A DNA stretch of 14,087 bases from an uncultured Fidelibacterota bacterium (GTDB lineage Bacteria; Fidelibacterota; Marinisomatia; Marinisomatales; UBA8229): positions 1 through 14,087 of the forward strand of contig CAJXJG010000027.1 of assembly GCA_913054425.1 (NCBI GenBank), given 5' to 3'. The stretch's first letter is position 1; the number at the start of each line of letters is the position of its first letter. The notes beneath the pieces were generated by a model. The model had not been told where the DNA came from. It saw only the letters and a program-made list of their open reading frames with translations, and ran no database searches. Below, in pieces: positions 1 through 6,636 of this stretch. Position numbers and translations under genes: made by a program.

Positions 1-130
1 CAATCTCAATGGATAAATCACTGGGAGAAAATGCAAAGGCTGCAATTGTTATATCGTGAGTAATCTGGGATTGAAGATGAGTGAACCCGCATAATAGAAT
101 GGAAAAAATAAAATATCGTGCTTGCTTCAT
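1..130 (-). CDS. Secreted cupredoxin-like protein (5' part only)
   Basis: Read on the minus strand from an ATG at 130-128, the frame stays open to the window edge, giving 43 residues; the rest lies outside. A clear Shine-Dalgarno AGGAGAA (plus-strand 134-140) sits three bases before the ATG and supports this start. Residues 1-22 look like a signal peptide: Lys/Arg near the start, a hydrophobic core with ILLCG, then polar residues ending in QSQ. The Cys is not in a proper lipobox (Leu precedes it), so an ordinary secreted protein is likelier than a lipoprotein. The next residues, with THDITIAAFAFSPSDLSIEI, resemble the first strands of plastocyanin/azurin-type cupredoxin domains (pattern h-T-h-x-x-F-x-F-S-P-x-x-L-x-h). 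The copper ligands would lie downstream and are not visible, so copper binding and electron transfer are inferred. It is transcribed divergently from the half-Rieske gene. Confidence 0.6.
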   Translation of the reverse strand, partial: MKQARYFIFSILLCGFTHLQSQITHDITIAAFAFSPSDLSIEI

Positions 131-328
131 GTATTCTCCTTATTGGTTATATGAGCCTGAAACAGTATTGTATTCCAGAATAAATAGTCTTAATTCTTAA
201 ATGTTGTTATTAAAATTAACTAATATGAATTATCTTAATAACGCTAATTTGTAAAAGCTTTAGGGAAATGACAAGTTTTTTTCTTTTTATTGCGAGATTG
301 GAAATTAGTTTTAATTCAGAATTTAAAA

Positions 329-673
329 ATGGGTAGCATTGTAAATCCTAACAATTACCCGGCTAAAGAAAATGTATTTACAATTCTTGTAGTTGCTCTC
401 ACTTGGGCAATGTTCGGAATGTACATTCCGGAATCATCCTTGTTTCTGCTGATAGGGGTGTTTGTGCTGGTTCTCATTGGCGTCTCCCTTTTTTACAGAA
501 ATCCTTTGGATGTCATCATTCTGACTGCTGTAGATGGAGAATTTATAGTCTGCCCCTGGCATAATTTTCAGTATAATGTAAAAGATGGCAAAGGACCGGA
601 AGGATTTAATGATTTCATTCCGTACTATCAAATATTGGTGGAAGATGAGTTTGTCTGGGTAACATTGGCGTAG
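329..673 (+). CDS. Small membrane protein with the C-terminal half of a Rieske motif
   Basis: 114 residues from ATG 329; a TTG at 290 would add 13 residues. I prefer the ATG, although neither start has a convincing ribosome binding site. Two hydrophobic segments (about residues 16-33 and 38-56) form a likely helical hairpin. From about residue 66 the protein matches the second half of Rieske [2Fe-2S] domains: VDGEFIV, then CPWH (C75, H78), an aromatic/G-K-G-P stretch, a Tyr near residue 100, and VEDEFVWVTL at the end. Canonical Rieske domains need a first C-x-H pair about 18 residues before CPxH. Here that place reads RNPLD, so two of the four cluster ligands are missing and the membrane hairpin sits directly before it. 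A normal cluster is therefore unlikely in a monomer. It could be a decayed or refunctioned Rieske protein. No frameshift restoring the missing pair was found upstream. Function unknown; the divergent neighbour is cupredoxin-like. Confidence 0.65.
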   Translation: MGSIVNPNNYPAKENVFTILVVALTWAMFGMYIPESSLFLLIGVFVLVLIGVSLFYRNPLDVIILTAVDGEFIVCPWHNFQYNVKDGKGPEGFNDFIPYYQILVEDEFVWVTLA

Positions 674-762
674 TAAAAGTATCCAGTGTCATCAATTCTC
701 AAATCAAGTGTTTATTGCGATAACCTGTAGGAATTATTTCCGGCAGTCCCCCATTCAATTAA

Positions 763-788
763 GAACCTTTCCATCAGGTTTGGTTTTT
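763..788 (+). terminator. Possible weak intrinsic terminator after the half-Rieske gene
   Basis: AACCT (764-768) pairs with AGGTT (776-780) around a 7-nt loop, with a G-T pair possible at the base, followed by a GG and a short T-run. The stem is only 5-6 bp and AT-rich, so termination would be inefficient. A second small imperfect hairpin lies just before it (725-746: CTG/CAG plus GGAA/TTCC with a 2x2 internal loop). The position between the half-Rieske gene and prfB suits an end-of-gene signal. Confidence 0.3.
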
Positions 789-851
789 AATAAAGATAAA
801 TGATTTTCAAACAAGGTTTTTCAGTACCAATACAAAGTCGTAAATTTTTCT

Positions 852-1953
852 ATGGAAATTTTTGAGCTGAAAGAAAGATTTAGTTCTGCAGAATCAAAAT
901 ACCTTGAACTTAGGAGGTACCTTTGATCTGGCTTCAAAAGAAATTGAGTTGGAGAAACTTCAGTCTAAAGCATTAGTTCCTGATTTCTGGAATGACAACT
1001 CCAGAGCATCTTCTATTCTAAAAAAAACCGCAAGTCTTGAGAAAGAGATTAATCTCTGGAAAAACCTCGAGCAAAGACATGGAGATGTGGAAGTTTTGTT
1101 AGAATTTGCTGAAGCGGGGGAATCAACCGTGGAGGAAGTAGATCAAGAGCTGTCTGCCTATGAAAAGATAGTGGAAGATCTTGAACTTCAACTCATGCTT
1201 GGTGATGAACAGGATATGCAGGATGCAATCGTGACAATCCATCCTGGCGCCGGCGGAACTGAAAGCCAGGATTGGGCAGAAATGCTTTATAGAATGTACA
1301 CCAGGTGGTTTGAGAAGAAAAAATTTAAATCAGCATTACTCGATTTTCAACCAGGAGATGAAGCTGGAATAAAAGACGTCACCCTGGAAGTGAAAGGTGA
1401 ATTTGCTTATGGATTGTTAAAAGCGGAAGCAGGAGTTCACCGTTTGGTGAGGATTTCTCCCTTTGATGCCAGCAATCGGAGACATACATCCTTTGCATCG
1501 GTTTTTGTGTACCCATCAGCTGATGAAGAAATTGAAATAGAAATTGACTTGGGAGACCTGCGGATTGATACATATCGTGCCAGTGGCGCAGGTGGTCAGC
1601 ATGTGAACAAAACCGATTCTGCCATCCGGATTACTCATTTACCATCAGGGATAGTGGTTCAATGTCAGAATGAACGATCTCAACACAAGAATAAAGCACA
1701 GGCAATGAAAGTGCTGAAGGCGCGGTTATATCAGGCAAAATTGGAGCAGGAAAAAGAAGCTGCCAAAGAGCTAGAAGATCAAAAAATGGATATTGGCTGG
1801 GGGAGTCAGATTCGTTCGTACGTATTTCATCCCTACAATATGGTCAAAGATCATCGGACGAAGGAAGAAACAGGCAATGTCCAGGCTGTGATGGATGGAG
1901 ATATTGATTCGTTTATCAGGGCATTTTTGATACAGCGTATTGGGAAAAGTTAA
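852..1953 (+). CDS. prfB: Peptide chain release factor 2, expressed by programmed +1 frameshift
   Basis: RF2 recognises UGA and UAA in the ribosomal A site and triggers peptide release. The gene is two overlapping frames: ATG 852 to CTT 921-923 (24 codons), an in-frame TGA at 924-926, then continuation from GAT 925 in the +1 frame to TAA at 1951-1953. The joined product is 366 residues, the usual RF2 length. The stop-recognition tripeptide SPF (about 202-204) marks it as RF2 rather than RF1, and the catalytic GGQ is at about 247-249. Starting at the ATG of the +1 frame (904) would lose the true N-terminus and start inside the frameshift region. No Shine-Dalgarno is apparent before ATG 852. 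lysS follows 39 nt downstream, the same prfB-lysS order known from E. coli. Expression is expected to be autoregulated: low RF2 favours frameshifting at its own UGA. Confidence 0.97.
912..927 (+). promoter_or_regulatory. prfB programmed +1 ribosomal frameshift site
   Basis: The site reads AGGAGG (912-917), TAC, the slippery CTT (921-923), then TGA (924-926) followed by T. It matches the E. coli RF2 site (AGGGGG, TAT, CTT, TGA, C) with identical spacing. The internal Shine-Dalgarno pairs with 16S rRNA and pulls the ribosome while P-site tRNA-Leu on CUU slips to UUU, so reading resumes at GAT (925). Differences from E. coli are a perfect AGGAGG core and U rather than C after the stop. That the two frames join only here, and that the joined protein is full-length RF2, is seen directly; the mechanism is established for the family. 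Confidence 0.95.
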
Positions 1954-1992
1954 CTAGGATTTCCTGCACATTTTTTCAAGGAGAAAAACATC

Positions 1993-3486
1993 ATGTCTGA
2001 AGAACATACCAGTTTAAAACAAATTATAAAATTTAGGATGGAAAAACTGCAGAAACTTCGGGATGCCGGAGTAAACCCTTATCCTTATTTTTTTAAGCAA
2101 TCTCATTACAGTGAGGATATTCGGGAGAATTTTGATTCTCTGGAAAATAAAGATGTAACAATAGCAGGGCGAATTATGTCAATTCGAAAAATGGGAAAAG
2201 CATCTTTTTGTCACATTCAGGATGGAGAAGGACGCATCCAGGTTTATATCCGCCGGGATGATGTAGGAGAAGAGAGTTATGCTCACTTTAAACTTCTTGA
2301 CATGGGTGATTACATTGGAGTAGAGGGATATGTGTTCAAAACAAAAACAGGGGAAATATCAATCCATGCCAAAACGGTAATTATTCTTTCAAAGAGCATC
2401 CGTCCTCTCCCGATTGTAAAGGAAAAAGACGGAGAGATTTTTGATGCTTTTTCTGATAAGGAGCAGAGATACCGTAATCGTCATTTGGATTTGATAGTGA
2501 ACCCCGATATCAAAGGAATTTTTGTAAAAAGGGCAAAAATCATTTCGCTGATCAGGAAATTTCTTGATGACAGGGGCTTTTTGGAGGTTGAAACTCCGGT
2601 ACTCCAACCATTGTACGGTGGAGCAAACGCTCGTCCCTTTACTACTCATCATAATTCTCTGGATCAGGATTTGTATCTTCGCATTGCAGATGAATTATAT
2701 TTAAAGCGGTTAATTATTGGCGGGATTGATAAAGTATATGAGTTATCGAAAAATTTCCGGAATGAAGGTATGGACAGAAATCATAATCCGGAGTTTACAA
2801 TGCTGGAATGGTACGAGGCCTATGCCGATTATAAATTTATGATGGATTTTGTTGAAGAAATGATCCGTACGGTTGCCGAAGGTGTTGGTTCTCTTCAGCT
2901 TAATTGGGGTGGAATTAAGATAGACCTTTCTAAACCTTTTATCAGGAAACCTTTCCTGGTTCTGTTGAACGAAGCAACTGGTCAGGATATAACCAGTGGT
3001 GATGAAGCTCAAATAAGAGAGATTTGTAAAGAACAGGGGATACCTGTACCAGAGAAGGCAAACTACGGTCAGTTACTTGATGAACTGATGAAAAAGATGA
3101 TTGAACCCAATTTAATCCAGCCGACTTTTGTAATAGATTATCCCAAAGCGATTTCACCTTTGGCAAAGATACACCGAAATGGTAATTCAGAAATTGTAGA
3201 GCGGTTTGAACTCTTTATTGGCGGTGCAGAATTTGCGAATTCTTTTTCTGAACTGAATGATCCAATTGATCAGAGAGATCGCTTAGAAACGCAAGAGAAG
3301 CTCCATGCTGCCGGTGATGAAGAAGCTCATCCCGTTGATGAAAATTTTCTGCAGGCTGTAGAGTACGGCATGCCTCCAACTGGAGGAGTTGGTATGGGAG
3401 TGGATCGACTGGTAATGCTTTTAACAGAGAACAGATGGATCAAAGACGTTATTCTTTTCCCTTCCTTAAAAACGGTTTCGGATTGA
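1993..3486 (+). CDS. lysS: Lysyl-tRNA synthetase, class II
   Basis: Charges tRNA-Lys with lysine using ATP in the cytoplasm. The 497-residue length is typical of bacterial class II LysRS. The N-terminal OB-fold anticodon-binding domain spans roughly residues 50-150 (VTIAGRIMSIRKMGKASF and following strands). Class II motif 1 is at about 186-205 (helix, then FLEVETPVL). Next comes GGANARPF with THHN. Motif 2 starts at F255-R256 (FRNEGMD, then NPEFTMLEWYEAYADY), and motif 3 is near 464-478 with GVGMGVDRL and its Arg at 472. A Shine-Dalgarno (AAGGAG) lies about 9 nt before the ATG, supporting the start. It lies 39 nt after prfB and 38 nt before the first permease gene, so it is probably co-transcribed with both. 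Nothing is missing among the catalytic motifs. Confidence 0.97.
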   Translation: MSEEHTSLKQIIKFRMEKLQKLRDAGVNPYPYFFKQSHYSEDIRENFDSLENKDVTIAGRIMSIRKMGKASFCHIQDGEGRIQVYIRRDDVGEESYAHFKLLDMGDYIGVEGYVFKTKTGEISIHAKTVIILSKSIRPLPIVKEKDGEIFDAFSDKEQRYRNRHLDLIVNPDIKGIFVKRAKIISLIRKFLDDRGFLEVETPVLQPLYGGANARPFTTHHNSLDQDLYLRIADELYLKRLIIGGIDKVYELSKNFRNEGMDRNHNPEFTMLEWYEAYADYKFMMDFVEEMIRTVAEGVGSLQLNWGGIKIDLSKPFIRKPFLVLLNEATGQDITSGDEAQIREICKEQGIPVPEKANYGQLLDELMKKMIEPNLIQPTFVIDYPKAISPLAKIHRNGNSEIVERFELFIGGAEFANSFSELNDPIDQRDRLETQEKLHAAGDEEAHPVDENFLQAVEYGMPPTGGVGMGVDRLVMLLTENRWIKDVILFPSLKTVSD

Positions 3487-3524
3487 ACTTAATTAGCTAA
3501 AAGCAACAGAATTTCTCCTGAAAA

Positions 3525-4727
3525 ATGAATCTTTCCTTAACTATTGCTTTTCGCCACCTGCGCTCTCCCCAAAAAGGTAGTTTTTCTACACTCGCTGGGA
3601 TGCTGGCTATTGCCGGATTAGGAATTGGGATTGCGGCTCTAATTATTACCCTTAGTATTCTTGAGGGGTTTGAAACTACCATTTCAGAAAAAATTGCCGG
3701 GTTTGACGGACATATACGAATTCAACATTTTATGGACACACCCTTCCCGGAAGAAAACCCGAATTTGGACAGTCTGCTGGGAACATTTATAGGTCAAACA
3801 GTCATTCCTTTTATCCAAAAGCCAGCCTTGTTGAGAAAGGGCTTTTATGCGGAGGGTGTGATTGTGGAAGGACTTGTTGTACCTGACAAGAAATTCGGGT
3901 TGACAAATATTATCGTTGATGGGACACTAAGTTTGAATTCCGGGTCTATTTTAATCGGTAAACGTCTCGCTGATAAAATGGCCCTCCACGTTGGGGACAG
4001 GTTGGCACTTTTTGATATGGAATCTATCGCAGGTGTATCTTCCGGCCAGCGAGTAAAACCATTCACAATCACCGGATTATTCCACTCAGGTTTACTGGAA
4101 TATGACCAATCAATTGTGTATACATCTCTTAAAGACGCACAACAATTGTTTGGTATGGAAAAACAGATTTCCGGACTTATGCTTCTATTCAAAAAATCTG
4201 CATATGCAGGAGCAATATACCGCCGACTCGAAGCAGAATTGGATTATCCGTGGTATGTGATGTCATGGAAAGATAAACATCATGTTTTATTCGATTGGAT
4301 TCGAATCCAGCGCTGGCCTATCCTGCTTATTTTTGGACTCATTGCATTTGTTGGGGTTGTGAATATTGTTTCTGCTATGACAATGATCATAATTGAAAAG
4401 ATACGTGAGATTGGCATTTTTACTTCTTTGGGGTTTACGCCTAACACAATTCGAAAAGTATTCCTTATTGAAGGCACCGTTATAGGAGCAATTGGATCTA
4501 TAGCCGGAGTTTTGGTCGCCTTGCTGTTGATATGGTTGCAGTTACGTTTCCAATTAATCTCCATCCCGGAAGATGTATATTTCATGGATAGAATCCCAGT
4601 TGCCATGAATGGATGGGTTGCCTGTCTCATAGGCTTTGCGGGATTGGCTGCATCCATGCTGGCATCAATATTACCAACAATAAAAGCAGCAAAAATACAA
4701 CCTGCAGAAGCACTTAGATACGAATGA
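3525..4727 (+). CDS. lolC: LolC/LolE-family lipoprotein-releasing permease, first copy
   Basis: Inner-membrane subunit of an ABC transporter of the MacB/FtsX fold. In the Lol family it extracts outer-membrane lipoproteins from the inner membrane and hands them to the periplasmic carrier LolA. The 400 residues show the LolC/E layout: a short cytoplasmic start (FRHLRSPQKG), TM1 at about 22-47, a periplasmic domain of about 200 residues opening with ILEGFETTISEKI and FDGHIRI, then TM2 (about 264-289), TM3 (317-341) and TM4 (364-388). The cytoplasmic coupling region between TM2 and TM3 carries EKIREIGIFTSLG, which contacts the ATPase. No good Shine-Dalgarno precedes the ATG, and the stop is one base from the next gene's ATG, suggesting translational coupling. 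Assignment as LolC rather than LolE rests only on gene order; a general FtsX-like permease role cannot be excluded. Confidence 0.85.
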   Translation: MNLSLTIAFRHLRSPQKGSFSTLAGMLAIAGLGIGIAALIITLSILEGFETTISEKIAGFDGHIRIQHFMDTPFPEENPNLDSLLGTFIGQTVIPFIQKPALLRKGFYAEGVIVEGLVVPDKKFGLTNIIVDGTLSLNSGSILIGKRLADKMALHVGDRLALFDMESIAGVSSGQRVKPFTITGLFHSGLLEYDQSIVYTSLKDAQQLFGMEKQISGLMLLFKKSAYAGAIYRRLEAELDYPWYVMSWKDKHHVLFDWIRIQRWPILLIFGLIAFVGVVNIVSAMTMIIIEKIREIGIFTSLGFTPNTIRKVFLIEGTVIGAIGSIAGVLVALLLIWLQLRFQLISIPEDVYFMDRIPVAMNGWVACLIGFAGLAASMLASILPTIKAAKIQPAEALRYE

Positions 4728-4728
4728 C

Positions 4729-5922
4729 ATGAATACCTCGACCTACATTGCAAAGCGATTTCTATTTGGAGAGAGAGGTGTAGGTACAAGCAGATTTACT
4801 GGTTTGATTGCTATTACGGGAATGGCGGTTGGATGTTTTGCCCTCATACTTTCCATTGCAGTTTTGAATGGTTTTGAAAAAAAAGTAACTGAAAAAATCC
4901 GTGGTTTTGAGGGAGACCTTCGACTTTCAGGAACATCTCTGGATTTCATTGATACACAAAAACAGCTGGCTGACGAACCTGGCATTTCATCTTATATGCC
5001 ATTCATGGAGCGTAAGGGTCTGATTGTCGGAGATGGAAATATTCTCAGGATTGCGACATTAAAAGCGGTGAACATGAATAAGGTTTCTTTTTTTTACCAG
5101 CTTGGAGTGAACGAAATTGAACGAAACTCATCGGATTTTCCTATTATCATTGGTCAACTGCTTGCAAGCAGATTACAATTAGCAGTAGGGGATTACGTCA
5201 AACTGATGAGTCCAATTGATCACCCTTCGCAGTTTGGATTACCCCGAAAAGTACAGGTAAAAGTGGTGGGGATTTTTCAGGGAAATGTTTTGGATTATGA
5301 CGACAGGTTGGTTTTTGTTCCGCTGTCTGTAGGGAAATTGCTTTTCACCAGAAAAAAAGTACTTGATGGAATTGATATCCGGTTGACTGCTGAAACGGAA
5401 ATTAATGTAATCCGGGAACGGTTATTAAACAGGTTTCCTCACATGACGATTGAAAGTTGGGAGAATATCCATGAGAGTTTATTCCAGGCCATGCGGATGG
5501 AGCGAATCGGAGCCATTGCGGTATTAAGCTTAATTATCCTTGTGGCTTCGTTTAATTTGACTTCCACCCTGGTTCTGATTACCATCCAAAAAATCAGAGA
5601 GATCGGTATTCTGCGAGCGATTGGAGCTACGACTGGTATGATTCGGTCAATTCTAATAAAACAGGGATTTATGATTGGCGGTATTGGTGCTGCAGTTGGA
5701 TTGGGATTGAGTTTTTTAGTTGTGATTATACAAGTAAATCTCGGTTTATTTCGTTTGCCGAAAGACATTTATTTTATTGATAATTTGCCCATGATACTAT
5801 CTGTACAGGATGTAATTCTTGTCCCGTTCATTGCAGTTGTTTTGATAAGTATATCCTCTGGATTAGCTGCTCAACGAGCTGTTTTGATTCAACCAAAAGA
5901 TGCAGTACATATGGAAAAATGA
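4729..5922 (+). CDS. lolE: LolC/LolE-family lipoprotein-releasing permease, second copy
   Basis: 397 residues with the same architecture as the preceding gene but clearly diverged from it. TM1 lies at about 23-45, followed by VLNGFEKKVTEKIRGFEGDLRL and a large periplasmic domain. TM2 (about 261-285), TM3 (313-336) and TM4 (363-385) complete the membrane part. The coupling segment IQKIREIGILRAIGA between TM2 and TM3 is the family hallmark. It starts one base after the upstream stop and overlaps the ATPase start by 4 nt (ATGA), so all three subunits are probably made in a fixed ratio. Together the two permeases would form the heterodimeric membrane part of a LolCDE complex. In E. coli the order is lolC-lolD-lolE; here the ATPase is last. 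Which copy contacts LolA cannot be told from sequence by eye. Confidence 0.85.
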   Translation: MNTSTYIAKRFLFGERGVGTSRFTGLIAITGMAVGCFALILSIAVLNGFEKKVTEKIRGFEGDLRLSGTSLDFIDTQKQLADEPGISSYMPFMERKGLIVGDGNILRIATLKAVNMNKVSFFYQLGVNEIERNSSDFPIIIGQLLASRLQLAVGDYVKLMSPIDHPSQFGLPRKVQVKVVGIFQGNVLDYDDRLVFVPLSVGKLLFTRKKVLDGIDIRLTAETEINVIRERLLNRFPHMTIESWENIHESLFQAMRMERIGAIAVLSLIILVASFNLTSTLVLITIQKIREIGILRAIGATTGMIRSILIKQGFMIGGIGAAVGLGLSFLVVIIQVNLGLFRLPKDIYFIDNLPMILSVQDVILVPFIAVVLISISSGLAAQRAVLIQPKDAVHMEK

Positions 5923-6590
5923 TACTGGAAGCAAAACAAATTTCAAAGTCATTTCAAAATGGGACCAGGGAGCTCACTGTTCTTAGAAAACTCTCTCTGT
6001 CAGTTGACAAGGGGGAAATTGTTACTATTACGGGACCCTCTGGATCTGGTAAATCCACACTTTTAAACATTCTAGGGACACTGGACAGTGCAAACTCTGG
6101 CACGGTAATAATTTGCGGGAAAAATGTTGCTTACTTGGACGATGCTTCCCTGTCAAAGTTGAGAAATCGTCATATTGGATTTGTGTTCCAGTTTCATCAT
6201 CTCTTACCAGAGTTCACAGCACTGGAGAATGTGTTAATGCCAGCAGAATTAATGGGAGTTGGACATTCTGCTAAAAGTCGGGCAATGGAATTGTTTGAAT
6301 ATGTCAATCTAACAGAACGAATGGATCATTTTCCATCCCAACTATCCGGGGGGGAACGGCTCAGGGTTGCGGTCTTGAGAGCCCTTATCAACACACCAGA
6401 TATAATTTTAACTGATGAACCTACCGGGAACCTTGATGCTGGAAACGCAGAGCGGATTTTGGAACTTTTTACCAAAATTTGCCGGGATTTTCACCAGGCA
6501 ATGGTTATTACGACCCACGATCAGCATGTTGCCTCTATTGGGTCACGTAGGTGTCGGCTTGAGAATGGAACTCTTCTTGTAATAACTTAA
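5919..6590 (+). CDS. lolD: LolD-type ABC transporter ATPase
   Basis: Cytoplasmic ATPase that drives the two adjacent LolC/E permeases. The 223 residues carry every ABC motif: Walker A GPSGSGKST (39-47), Q-loop around Q91 in VFQFHHLLPEFTALENV, signature LSGGE (142-146), Walker B IILTDE (162-167), D-loop after GNLD (170-173), and the switch His at H200 (TTHD). Length and the PTGNLD segment are typical of the LolD/MacB/FtsE group. One oddity: the residues after the signature read RLRVAVLRAL, where the group usually has RQRVAIARAL, so Gln becomes Leu (148) and Ala becomes Leu (153). The start overlaps the permease stop as ATGA, which fits translational coupling. MacB-like or FtsE-like roles are possible alternatives, but the paired LolC/E permeases make LolD the best call. 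Confidence 0.9.
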   Translation: MILEAKQISKSFQNGTRELTVLRKLSLSVDKGEIVTITGPSGSGKSTLLNILGTLDSANSGTVIICGKNVAYLDDASLSKLRNRHIGFVFQFHHLLPEFTALENVLMPAELMGVGHSAKSRAMELFEYVNLTERMDHFPSQLSGGERLRVAVLRALINTPDIILTDEPTGNLDAGNAERILELFTKICRDFHQAMVITTHDQHVASIGSRRCRLENGTLLVIT

Positions 6591-6636
6591 TGAATACTTT
6601 TAAACCTGATTGTTGAACCCGTAACTTCCGGATAGT

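Noticed and set aside
190..232. Inverted repeat TAATTC/GAATTA in the divergent gap on the left
   Set aside because: Six AT-rich base pairs with a long spacer are expected by chance in such AT-rich sequence; no clear promoter boxes accompany it.
904..1953. A 349-residue RF2 frame starting with ATG at 904 as the true gene start
   Set aside because: It begins inside the frameshift region and would translate LGGTFDLA instead of the conserved N-terminal helix; the ATG at 852 plus the +1 shift gives a full-length RF2.
4280..4789. A 169-codon open frame on the minus strand opposite the lolC/lolE junction
   Set aside because: It lies entirely opposite two well-supported membrane protein genes, has no recognisable domain, and has the composition expected of an antisense shadow.
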